Shown here in pieces: positions 1-36,800 of a stretch of 64,000 nt of DNA. Both the position numbers and the translations under genes were made by a program. The notes below the pieces were generated by a model. It was not told where the DNA came from and made no database searches. It saw only the letters and a program-made list of their open reading frames with translations. This DNA is from Dromaius novaehollandiae (Eukaryota > Chordata > Aves > Casuariiformes > Dromaiidae): NCBI RefSeq assembly GCF_036370855.1, contig NC_088102.1, positions 16,473,001 to 16,537,000 of the forward strand. The letters run 5' to 3'. How positions within the stretch are numbered: position 1 is the stretch's first letter; every line of letters starts with the position of its first letter.

Positions 1-23800
<23,800 letters not shown>

Positions 23801-24008
23801 TTCTAACATGGCGCCCGGGCGCTACCACCGCAACGTTCTAGAAGGGGGGGGGCCTTACGCAGCGGCGAGGCCACCCCCGCACGCCGCGCACGCTAGCTAG
23901 CCCGCGCATGCCCAGTGACCGCGAGGCCGGCGAGCAGCCTGGAAGCCGTAGTTCCCGCTGGGGAAGCGAGCCGGCGTTTGAAAACAAAGCGCTAACGGCC
24001 GCGCGGCG

Positions 24009-24018
24009 GCGCATGCGC
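24009..24018. promoter_or_regulatory. NRF1-type site
   Basis: GCGCATGCGC, a perfect palindromic match to the NRF1 consensus, about 450 bases upstream of the PAPOLA start codon. NRF1 commonly drives CpG-island housekeeping promoters; use here is inferred. Confidence 0.6.
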
Positions 24019-24339
24019 TCGGCGAGGCGAGGCGGCGCCTGGCTCTGGCGCTGCGGGGTTCGCGCCGGGCGAAGCGGGAGGCGGCGGGGGCTCGGCCTGG
24101 CTCACGACCTGCATGGTCGCCGGGGGTTTCCCGGAGGGCGTAAGCGCGGCCTCGAATTGCCATGGAAAGTAATGCGGGGGGGGGGGGGGGGCTCCTCGCT
24201 ACCCCCACGGGCGGCTAAAAGCTCTCCGGAGCGCCCGCGGCCCCGGCGGCGGCCCTGGCGCTTCTGGACAGCGGCGGCACCGCGCTGAGGCGGGCCGGAG
24301 CAGGCCGGCGGCCCCCGCTGCTCTGCACCGAGCTGCATG

Positions 24340-25460
24340 TCTGTTCGCATTCACCTCCGTCAGAGGTGTTTTCGCTCTCACCCCCCGCACAGAGCAAAGA
24401 CACGCTTTTCTAGTAATGGTTTTCGGGAAGCTCTGCCTGCAATCGAGGGCATGGCTTTCGGAAAAATCAAAGGGGAAAAAAATCACCAGATCTTTATACG
24501 TTTCCACAAGAAAATCTCTTCTTAGAAAAGTAAATGTATTATAGCAAAAAAAAATTTTGTCTTTTTTTTAAATGCCCTATTTTTTGTATTTGTACCGAAA
24601 AATAAGACTCTCAAATTACAAATTCATTTCCCAATGGCTCATAAAATAAACGGTAACTTAGATCGGCAGCATATAGCAATTGTAGATCTCCCTTCCCTTC
24701 CCTCCCCCCCTTTGTTTAAACACGAAGAGGTGATGGTTCTGAGCTCTGTTCCTGGCTCTCATCAATGACATGGCTGTGTGACTGTAAAGACAGCCAAGAT
24801 GAGACTAGTTTTCTGTAAAAACAGTGAAATGTCTGGGTAAGCACATGAGCATTAATAATGCTTATATTAAAAATAATAGCTAAAACGTTTTTATGTCACC
24901 ATTCTTGTAGTTTGTGTTGTTCCCCTCCCCCCCCCAAAAAAGGGTCCTTGCTTTCTGTTTTGACAAAATACTGTATTTACATATTTGTTTTACCTCAAAT
25001 ATATCAGTTTCAGCTCAGTCAGCATAGTTTTAGCAGCAGTTTCTCTGAAGGGTGTATGAAATCAATAAGAAAAGGGAATGGCAGCCAAACTGTAGTTGGA
25101 AAAATACCTGGACCAAGTTAGAAATTCCAGATGCTTCTTCAAGAATTTATGAAAAACATGTATTAAACTTGAATGATGAAGAAAATAGCAAGTGTCATGA
25201 GAATTGCACAATTTTGTATGGTACCAAAGAAAAACCTAAGATTTATGGTAGATCTTTACTGGGAAAACATTCATCCAGCTAGTCATTAGTACAACACGAG
25301 GACTGTGCTGCATGGCCTGTTGTCTGTTGTCAGCTGATAGGCAAAGAGAAGATGCCCTGTTAAAAATTCTCATTTGCTTATTTTTCTTGAAACTGCTGCA
25401 GGACTGAATGTGTTCTTAGTGATGTAAGCCTCTCTTTTGATGAGCAAAGGAAGTAAGAGA
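24340..25460. other. PAPOLA-AK7 intergenic gap
   Basis: About 1.1 kb between the PAPOLA CpG island and the inferred AK7 polyadenylation site. It is ordinary AT-rich sequence with short C-rich runs near 24710 and 24930. No gene or named repeat is seen. Confidence 0.65.
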
Positions 25461-25882
25461 ACTTGCTGCTTCTATTTATTTCCATTTTCAGTAAAAACAA
25501 CCTCCTTTTTTGGAAGAAAATTTTTTCTCAGTCAAGTTGCCTACTTCCACTATGGATCAGGGCAAGAATATCCTGCTTAGCTAGATTTTGTAACTGAAAT
25601 AAACCAGGAAGAAAGTTTTGGAGACATAGTGGATTCGTATGGATCATAGTTTCAAATAAATACATGACATACAGATGCACAAATGTATAAGATGTGTAGT
25701 AAACAATGCTGTTCTAGAAGGAACATTAAAGAACGAATACAACATAATACCATATAAGAAATAAAAATGAAGATTATATAATAAGCCTAAACAAAATCAT
25801 TTCAAAAACTAAGCATTTTTATGGTAAAATGCATTGGGAATGTTCTGCCTTTCTATTTCACAGTATCTACAGCTGTCAGAAT
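25460..25882 (-). other. AK7: AK7 3' UTR (inferred)
   Basis: Non-coding sequence after the AK7 stop. The only clear AATAAA on the minus strand within 450 bases is at 25480-25475, so the UTR is inferred to be about 410 bases long. Confidence 0.5.
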
Positions 25883-27832
25883 TTAATGTTTATCTGATTC
25901 GATTTCAGGATTGTTCTTGAAGAGATATTCTGCCTATAAACAGAAGATTTTCAAAGTTACATACATTTTCAAGTGCCCAATTTAAAAATGTACACAAACT
26001 AGCAAAAACAGTGGATAACATTACTTTAAACAAAATCACAAAGTATTAAATGGCTCTAAGATGTTACCTCTGACAGAGATGTTAGCGAAACCTTTTCCCC
26101 ACAGCTACTACCCACCACATTCTCCCCCTTGGTAGCAGTGACCCCATCTCTCTCATGGGCTAACAGGACAGCATTTGCACTCCATGGAAAATCCTAGGTG
26201 AGTGTACCCTAGGGCCTGATTTCTGGACCCAAAAGAGTAGATAATACAGTTCTTGCAAGTTATGTAATTAATAGGAAAGATCTCATCCTCCTACCACTAC
26301 AGGTAGTTATCACTCAGTCATCAACAATGTTAAAACAATTAAACATTTCTTCCTGCCTAAGATGATACATAATACCGATACATTCATTTTAAGCTTTTGC
26401 TTAGCTAATAAAAATGTTTCTTTTCATTAAAACACTGACTGCTTGTTAATGCATTTCCAAGGAAATCTAGTAAGAAGAGCGGTTCAAGAATAATGCTGTC
26501 TGAGTTTTCATCTGAGTTCACTGTAGACCCTGCTTTGAGCAGAAGGTTGAACTAAACTTGAGGTACCTTGCAACCTGAATCACTCTGCAATTCTATGGAT
26601 TTACTCTTGAGTTTTTCTGTGTATTGTGAAAGGGATTATTAAAGAACCTTCTTTCATCATTATGATTACATGTAGTGTTGTGCCTAGAGCATGGAAACTG
26701 ATGCCCCTCTTTCTGCAAGCCTCTATGTTACTGCAGAATTGTCAGCATACATAAGAAGGGCAGCGAAAGAGCTCACACACGAGGACCAACTGTAATAGTG
26801 ATTCTTCTCCTGTTACTGCAGAGTAAAACTAGATGACCCCCTTAGTTGTTACAAAGTGTCAAACCACCCCATAAAGAGTAGCTACAGTATTCTTTGGTTT
26901 TAACAGTAATTATTGCTCCTCTGAAGTGCAGGTACTAACCATTAATGAATTGTAATTATGAAAATAAGAAAAAGAATTGAAGTCCTTATGTTATCACAGA
27001 TTCTTTGGGTCTAAGTGAATATTTCCATTAAGCTTTTTCAAATATCTTTAAGAAAAAGAATTTAATCACCTTACCAGAAAATCGACTGGATCATCTGGCC
27101 TGATCTTACAGCATTCATTTAACCCTTGTGTAAGTGTTGGCATGACATGCTTCATTAAGTAGTTTCGTAATGGAATGGATTGGGCCTCCAGTAACTCTTC
27201 TTCTTGTCTCTTCACTTCGGCCAAACGTTTGTTCTTAAAATAATGAACAAAAGAAGAAAATGTATAACATTTAGAAAATAGCACTTAACTAAATAATTAT
27301 GGTGGCCTAGAGAAATAATAGGAGTTAGAAACCACAGAAAAATCTTTAAACCTCACACTTAACAGCACAATTATGAACTCCTTATTAAATCTGGAGCATA
27401 GGGCATGCTGAGGAAAGTGAACTGAGCATGAGGAAAACTGAAATAAAGTACCTAGTAAAATTATTTTATTTCTCTCTTCTTTAATACCTAAAGTGAAGGT
27501 TATTTTATTCTACTTGCTCCAATTTCTTTAAGATATTTGGCAAAATGACTGGAAAACACTAGTATGTGTCACTTCGAAAATTACTGTTATTGCAGATGCA
27601 GATAATTTTTTGAGGGGTCTTTGAACTGGGGTCAGAAGAGTGTTCTAACTCTGAGAAGATCCTTGACTCTCTAAACTGTAAAATATCTCAAAATTTTTAG
27701 GCTTTTTTTAGGCTTTCATTTATGTTATTTTTTGAGGCAAAGAGAGCTCAATATACTAAAAAGCCAGTGAATTACATCTGTTTACATCAGCTAAAATTAT
27801 TCTTGTATTCCGGTCAAATCCAATACACTCAG

Positions 27833-27871
<39 letters not shown>

Positions 27872-30800
27872 TTGAGTTAGCCTTTCTTCAATTTAATAGC
27901 ACTTAATAGCATCTGTACTTGCAATAGTTTTAGCCAAAATATTACTCAGACATTTATTGTCCTCTCCTCTCTCATTGTATTCAACAGTAGCCTGAGTCAT
28001 AGCTAGATACAGCAAGCAGAAGAGACTCTGAAGAAAACTCTGAAGTCTGCTCTTCTATACTCAAGGATGACACAAAAGCCATGTTCCAATAAAGCTGATG
28101 TGCCTGATTCATTCAATCCAGGAGTGATATTCAATAAATCATCTGGTCTTTGGTCACTCTACCCAGAGACTGCAGCTAATCTACAATCTAAGGGGTAAAT
28201 GAATAGTTGCTTAAATTTCCTGAGTACCTGCCTATGTAAGCACACGTTTTGTTTAAACACCTACTTTAGCTTTAAATAAAGTGTAGTTTGTTTTTCTTAA
28301 AGTCAGATGGCTTTGAACTGAAAGTAGATAAAAACGTGTTAACTATCCTTGCTAGCCTTTCAGACAATCTTTCTGGAGAGCACAAAATGCGATTTAACGA
28401 AGCTGAATGAAGCTGAAAATAAGCATAGAGATAACAAAGAAAACTTAACTCTTGTGTTTACAAGCCAACATAAAAGCCTGTTTAAAAGTGAGCAATTTCA
28501 GGGTATTATTTCCCCATAGATATGTATGCACATTCAAATGTAAGAAAAGAATTCCTCCTCAGAATCATCACTTTGTTTTAAATATCTCTGAAAGGAGACA
28601 ATAGAAGAGCTGCCTTCTGGTGAAGCAGCCTGCCTTTGGGTGAGAGCAAAGAAGTTACCGTAGTGTGTGTTTTGGGTTATTTACCTAGAACGCCCTTAAG
28701 TGTGGCAAAGTAAATAAGCAAAAGGCATCAAGTGCAAATTCTGTAAAGTCAGGTACCCTAAATACTAAGTATTTATTAAAATATTAGCAAACAAAAAGCA
28801 TCCTTCAGACCACATCAGGTATTCCTCACTAAAGCTCTTAACTGTTTTTCTTGCAGGCTGGGAGTGTAGAAGACTCTAGTGCAAACTGGAATATTGATCA
28901 GATTATACGGAGTTAAAAGTCTTGTTTGAAAGGCATCTTCAGTGGCTAAAGACAATTCACTAAAACAGAGGATGGAGTGTGTCAAGGAAGTCTGAGCAAA
29001 AGCACCTCTTACTTGAATTGAGACTTTCTATAAATTATTTGACAATTATATAGGAAATATATCAAATTATAATAGTAAATATTTAAAGACCAACACAGGA
29101 ATACCAGAAGAAATATCATTCACATGATTCAGGGCATTTTCCAGCCTCTAACTGATGGAATTTACAAGGAAATTTTTAAACTCCTTTTTTTTTTTTTAAT
29201 CATTCCTCTTAACAGATGATACAGCCTTTGTCAGAAGCAGAGGACTAAGCCAGACATCTCACTGATCTATTCTACTTTCATAGACTAGAGTTTAAGCACT
29301 GCGCATACCTAACATCCTGAATATTTCTCAGTGTCATAAGGATGATAACTAAGACTGTCAGCTCCATAGAAATAGAGTGAACAAAGTGCAGAATTCCTAG
29401 AAGATTAGCTATGGAAAGTCATCACTGTAAAAAATTTACAGTGGATTATAGTAGATATTTATAAATGGTAAAATAAAAGAGCTATAGCACAGCAATAAGA
29501 AAAAGAGTATCATAAAATTTAGTTTAAACATATGCTGATACACAAACAATACTATGTCTGTAATTGAATAAAGATTATCTTCTTTAATTAGGGCCTCACT
29601 ATAAAGGTATTGTGAGCCAAATCTGAAGTATGATATAAGGAACTAGAGAGTATATGCCATACTTTCCAATTATAACAGCATACACCACATTTCCAAGCAT
29701 AACAGATTGCTGGAAGCCCCTTTGCTTCTACTTTTTAAATCACACAAATAATAATGCTTTCGCAGAAATATGTATTAACCTACCCACTCTTCCCATTTTT
29801 CCTTCCTTTCAGCCCTTTCCGCAGCTTCTTTACGCTCTTGCTCAGCTACTTCTTCAGCTTCTTTGACAAGGTGCTTCTCAGCTGCTTTGCGTTCTAATTT
29901 TTCCTTTTCTTCATCTGTCAAACCATAATTCCGAGGTTCCCCAATTTCTTTGATGATCTCTTTTACAATAATTCTATTCTCAGGATCTTCAAATTTGGCT
30001 ACATCTTTCAAACAATACAAGAGACAAATTTTCAGGGCTTTTGTCAATTATCAGTGATCATTAGTGAAAAACTGCAAGACCTAACAATATATGGTGCCCA
30101 CATTGTTTGAATTTTTCATTATAAGGTGCTGTTTTCAGGTATCTATAACTGACAATTTTTTGATATATAAAATTAAATTTTCTATGTCTGAGTTTCTTTA
30201 ATAGTTTCAGCTAACATAATTTGTCTTTTCAAGATGATGGTACAGAGAAATGTATTTAAATGATTTTTAAAACTGTTTTGCTCAACAGCTGTGGTTTGCC
30301 TAAATTTTGAAACTTGAAAATGAGGTCATCGAAGCACCTGAGATGTTCCTTCAGCCAGTCTTATGTCAGGTCATCCAAACTTATGAAATGCTAAGCTTCT
30401 GAATCCCACCAACTCTGCCCCCTAGGTTGCACAACAGAGTGATAGAATTTGGCAACAAACTCTCCAAAGTCCATTCATACACCCTTTTTGAACGTAGACC
30501 TACCTATAGTTAAACTCTTACTATGTTTTACCTACAAAGCGAACCTATAGCTTCACCCAGGGGCATAGGCACTGAGCAAGATTTATTTCATTCCTTCTCA
30601 CTTTTAACTTTCAGAGGCTATTTGGGCATCAGACTTGCAAAAACACTCAGAAAAATTGAGACTGTCTTCTTTCTGGGCTCTGTATATATTCAGTGTGGAG
30701 GCATCCGGCAGAAGGAGTATAGAAATGTACATGGAAAGGAAAAAAAGAGTAAATTTCAGGCATACAGAGATCAAAAATACAGAGGTGAAGATGGTAAGGG

Positions 30801-33800
30801 ACTGGGGGTGTAAAGGCACAGAGAGGGCTAAGGAGAGCAAGCAGAGAGAGGTGAAAAAGCAGAACAACTAGAATACAGAATTTAGACTAGAATCTAATAG
30901 TCCTTAGTATAATTCCTCTGCTTTATGAAGTTATTTTGAAAGTCATTGGCAAAGGATGCTTCTCATGTCTTTCTAAGCACTAATTCTGACAGAAGGTAGG
31001 AGTCTGTCACCAATACCATCGTTCCAAGAGACAGTAGTTGTGATTTGGACCTGAGGCCTAAAATCTGGTAATTATCCAAGGCAGGAATGTAACATAACTC
31101 TACATGACAAAGTTTCTTTTTTAGTTTCTTCTTTCAAAAAAAAATCAGAAATTACATTCCTGAAGTATTCCAAATTAAAATAATTTTAAATTTTCTATGT
31201 CAAGCAGTCCATTATTTCTGTAATTTTAGCTGCACCTGGATATATGAATTACATTGCAAACTATTTTGCAGTAATGAGTTCTTAGAAATATTTTAAATGA
31301 CTATTTTCTAATCATTTAAAGTACTTAGAATGCTGTCTGCATTGAATTTGAGCTCTCAAAGACTGCAGTCTTATCAGATGGCCAAGCAAGATTTCAATGT
31401 AAATGTTACAGTAATCATAATTAATTGTATATCTACAAAGATAAATGTCTTTAAATAAAAAGAGGGTTAGCACTGACCCTAAAAAGGAGTTCATAAGTTA
31501 ATTTTTCAAAGCAAAGTACTGTTATAATTTTAACATGCCTTTTTGTAGATGATCTAACATACTTGTGCCACCATTCTCAATTTGCAGATGAGAAAAACAA
31601 GACACAAAGATAACTGACTTACAGAATTCATTTAGTGAATCACTATAGAAAATAAGGGTTTCCAAAATCTTGAAGCCCACTCCTTTGTACTAATCATATT
31701 TCAGACTCAGAAAAAAATAATAAAAAAGCAATTCATATGAACATATGTTATGATTTTCTAAAATTAATATGGAAGTAAGTTTTGATTAATTCAAAACAAT
31801 ATTTAAAGAATCAAGCACAATTCTTCAACCAATCCCCACTGAAGTCAGTAAACCCAGCCAACTTCCTTCAGGATATGACTGAGAAAACAGTCAAGTCTCT
31901 GTTTAAATCTGATATTAAATCTGATATGAAAAACAATAGCATCAGCTGAAGAGAGAAGAGCCAAACAAGTATTTACATCATATCATCTCCTTCCTTCTTT
32001 AAATTGAAAGACAGTAAAATAGATTTTAGTGGAAAATTGCATGAAGGAATAAGCAGGACAGAATATAAAAATCATTCAGCAGAGGTATAATATGCACCTA
32101 GACACTTGGAAGGGAAGAATTCTAAATCTAAAATCATCATATTAACACACCATTTTTATCTACTAGTGCATTTCCTAACAACACAAGTATGGTATTATTT
32201 TCAAGATAGTCTCTATAATGACTGACATTACATAAAAAAAAAATTAGGAACTCAATTATCATTAAGGCTGTTACATAATTAACTTCTCATAACCCATCTC
32301 AAACAGAGACATTCTTAATATCTGCAGTTTGATTATAGTTCCAGGGTTTTCCCCCTGCTCTCCCCTTCTTTCTTTTTTTCCCCCCCTCTTCTCCATAGCC
32401 TAAAAAGAATTTTCTTAAGAGTGCTGTCATCTGGTTCTAATTGCTTTGAATGTGCAGTCTGTTTTGAATGGACAGATCAGGATTTCTCAGACAGTGTGTA
32501 AGAAAGAAATTTTTTCCTACATACAGGTATAGTACAAAACAGATGCAGTACAAAACTTCTGCCCTAAGTCACCAATCATTTTCTTTCGTACTTCAGCTAT
32601 TACAAATTACCCATCTAGTGTCATGGCATCTGAGGATAAATCTAAATTAAAAAAAAAAAGCAATTTCAGCATTTAAATACTATGAAATATGCTATCATAT
32701 CGATACAGAAGGATGCCAGTGTAGAAGTCTGCAACCTATGTCAGAAAATTATTGTGGTTATTTAGCCTACAATTAAAACACAATTTTTTAAAACAGTTCA
32801 ACTGTTTGAACTAGTGAGAATGACTCAGAATTCTTAAGGGCATATAGATATTTCTGCAGATATTCTTAAATGCTTATTGTATATTTATTAATATTATTAA
32901 TTAAAAATATTGTCTATGTATGTCCCTTTACTATATTATTTTTGACCAACATTTATTATTTCATACCAATAATCTGAGGATGTATTTCAAGTTCATCAAA
33001 ATAGTTGAGAACAGTTTCATCTTCTGTGTTTAACTCTCTGAAGAGATTAAGAGATATCAGGAACCGGTCCTGAGTATAATGAGTTCCAGCAACAACACTC
33101 TCCGGGAGATTTATTATTCTGTTTTTAAGGAATTCATCAGGTGCAGTCAAAGAAATAACAAATTCTGTGAAGAACAACATATTTTCTGAGAATTAATTTC
33201 TGTGCCATATATTATTATTTTTCTTATTACCTCTTTTAAACCAAAAATTAACATAAATAGATGTAAATTGTATATATCTTCATACAGAAGTTCATTATGA
33301 AATGCCTTATATTCAACATCTCCATTTAGAGCAATCCACTGGTATTTATCAAGAGGGAACATGTCTGGAAAGAAGCTGCATGTCCCAGTTTCACTAAATT
33401 CTTTCTTAGCACTATCAGCAAGACTATTCTTCTGTAGTACAGCCAAAGTAGGAAGTGACACTGGAAAATTTAGCAACTCATTTGTCAAAAATTTGATTGC
33501 CCTATACTGTGATTTTTAATCTCATAAACAAAGGTATCTCTGTTGAATAAAAGTAAATTCAAATAAATTCAAACAGTGCCTTAAGCACACTATGCCACAT
33601 GCCATGAAATTTAGCATCAGTCATATTTATAGTACGCTGGTAGACAAGAACAACAGAAAGCTTTCAAGGATACAAAAACCCTGTATCTCCCTACTACATT
33701 TCAAAAGTCTCATATTTACAGTTTCATGAGGCTTAATCTTGCTCTATTTTATCAACTCAAAAAATCAAAAGAATTTCTGCTTTGTTAAATATTAATTCAT

Positions 33801-36800
33801 ATAATTTTGTAACACTATTTTCCTTGTATTTCTGTCTAATATCATTAATACTATTGTAACCTGTTAATTTAATGGGGAGAAAAAAAATCAGGAAATCATT
33901 CTTCTGACATCAGTGAGAAATTTACAGACTCAGTCACAGACAGCCCTTGCCCCCAAAAATGTCCCCCGCTAAAGAAAAAAAAAATATTTCCAACTCAGGC
34001 AGTTTTCTAAAAGAAGTTTTCTCCAAGGTTGAGAAGGTGTCTTCTTAAAACAGATCCCATGCCTGAAGTCTGTGTTATGGGAGAGAAAGTGGTATTTCTG
34101 CAACGCAACATAATAATTCACATTTTCTCTTTCAAAATGCTGACTAAAAGTATCACTGTTTATGAACAAAAGAAATTATTTACTCCAGCAATTCATAAGT
34201 GGTAAAAATCTTATTAGAAGCCTACTTTTTGAATCAAACCTTTGTCCCATTCACATAAGTGCAAGGACTAAGGAATTTTTCAGAAAGTTCTGGATTTTCT
34301 TCACTTCCACTGAAGCCATTAAATTACCATGCTACAAAAAACACTAAGCATTTTAGAAATTCAACCTCTAAAATGCTTAAGCGTATATATCTTCTAATGC
34401 AAAATTTGCCAAACGTTGTTCAAATGTAATCAAAGCTTTCAAAGAAATCAAAAAGAATGAAAACACCAGGAAGCAGTCATTTCTGGATAGATCAAACCCA
34501 CCCTTTTTAATTCCTAGTTTAACTGATGCATTAAAATCAATTTGGTAACATCTTTCAAGATATCATATTAAGCAGTACAAGGAACTCTACAAAGGGCTAA
34601 AAATAAGCTTACTTGTCTTTTTAATATGCCAAGTTCACGAGCTCATGTTTATTCCATTAGTAGCTGCTGTAATCACAACAAAGGAAGTAACTACTATTGT
34701 TATAAGCCAGCATTTGATATGGCATTTTCAAAAAAAGAAAGCAAGGAAAAAAAGCCACCCACAAACCAAAACAAAACACTTCTTTTGACTAATTCTTCAC
34801 TTTCAAATAAAAGGGCAGCAGCATAACATGAATTAGATATTTCTTTTATGTTAAACAAAATGTGAACAGATGGAGTGGTATTTCAGACTTCTCGTTGGTG
34901 GTAGCAATGATTTGAAAAATCCTCTGTTTATAAAAATCTGTCAAACTTACCAGGTGTGATTAATTTATCACATTTAGGTATTCTGCCTTTAATTTCCTCT
35001 TCCTCATCTTCATCTTCCACTAAAACAAAAGTAAGAACAGATTGACATTGTTATTTGAATCAACAATATCATTGCATTTGCTAAAAAGGTGCCCAGTACA
35101 AACATAATTTTGTATATGTTCAAAGTATACTAATGTTTGGTAATTAATCTAAACTGGACCCTGATTTAGAGAGGTCATTAATGCTGCCAGTCACCACAAA
35201 ATTCTCCTATGGGACGCTAATAGTTATTCGCCTATAGCGCAGAAGTATACACATATATACTGAATTTAAAAATGTGTCCATACCACTGTCCTGACCCTGG
35301 CCTCTCTTCCTGTCCCATAAATTCTTCAGCTAAAGACAGAGTCAGGGCTCTGAATACAGAGTAGAAACAGTGTACAGAAGTATGGTTAAAATGGTTTCTG
35401 CCTCCAAGTTGTCTGCTCTTCTCCAGCTGAACAGTCAGCTCAGGTGCCTGAAGAGCATCAGCTGAACATGGTAATTTACAACCCAACATATTAAGATAAA
35501 CAGGACTGATTTTTGTTTTCTTCAATGCCTCATGCTGTAATTTACATGTGTAGATGATACTTGGTCCTAATGCATAGATGGTGCTTACTCAGAGTCTGAA
35601 GAATAAGTTACTGACTGTGTGTGTTGCAGAGCTCCACTGAACTCATAGCCACTGAAGTTGAGATATCCGCATAGAATGTGTATTGGCATACTGGCTGGAT
35701 CCCCTTGTTAAGCGGCCCTTGAATATTATAAATAAATTCTGCCTTAGAAGCATGCTTAGGTGGAGCAGTCCAACACAAAACAATACAGTGTCTTCCATAT
35801 TCATACATTTACTTATTACTCTGCCAGCAAAGATAGCCTGAAAAATATCTCGCTTAAATTCAAAACAATTTGTTGCAATTGTTTTTAAATTTTGAGCAGC
35901 CTGTGAGAACAGGTATTTTGTGTGTCCTGCACAGCAGTCATTGCAGTGTTGATACACAACTAATACAGCAATGAGAAATATAATGATAATGACAATATTG
36001 ACAGTAGGAAAAACAGCAGTACTTACAATTAAAAAGTTCTTTTGCCTGGTCATAGGTTTCTGGGAACCCATCCAAAACATATCCCTGATTCCTACAAGGC
36101 ATAGTTTTAAGCTTATCCTTTGTGAATTTAATAACATACTGATCATCTAGATGACCTATAACACAAAGACAGTTGATAGGTACATCATTTATAGACAAGG
36201 GATATCTGAAATTATTTTACTAACATTTTCTTTAATTTACCAGAGAAGCCTTTATTTAGGCTCTAAAAATAATTATAAATTTTGAGTAACTATTTGTATG
36301 TTACATGTTGCCAGAGATCTATGTGTGTAGCTATAAATTAAACTTATTAGTGTTTACAAGGATATAAATATTAGAACTCTATAGATACTAAAAACTGAAC
36401 TAGGTATTTTAGAATAATGCAACTGGGTCCCAAGCATTTTTAAACTTTCTTCAGATTTTAATAGAAAAAGGAGGCATTTATAGAGAGAAAAAAAATGTGA
36501 CAAAGCAATCATATTTTGTATCTACAATAAACAATAAGACTTAAAAATAGCCTTGCAAAACAAATGTGAAATAGGATTTACAGGTTTCACTTTCAGATGA
36601 ATAGACTGAGGTATGAGGTGGTCTATTAATTTGGCCTACATCACTGCGCAAATGTGTGACAAAAAAAGCTTGGTCTGCCCTGATTTTTCCTCCTCTTGTA
36701 ACCATTGACTCCAGTTTCCTACTTTATTATTCTTCAGCTTTTGAAAGTCTGAATTAAATATTTATAAAACATTGTAATCATCAAAGTATTTTACATTTTT

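Larger units (their letters stand above)
30005..32966 (-). other. AK7: AK7 intron 15
   Basis: A 3.0-kb intron. It holds an old repeat-like segment near 31826-31875 and a pyrimidine tract at 32347-32394. Otherwise unremarkable AT-rich sequence. Confidence 0.8.

Noticed and set aside
30523-30871. Overlapping 60-96 codon ORFs on both strands in AK7 intron 15
   Set aside because: Lys/Arg/Ser-rich frames on opposite strands of the same purine-rich stretch, with no motif and no support from splice structure.
35643-36146. 167-codon minus-strand ORF overlapping AK7 exon 13
   Set aside because: It is in a different frame from the true exon and continues into intron. It has no recognisable motif.
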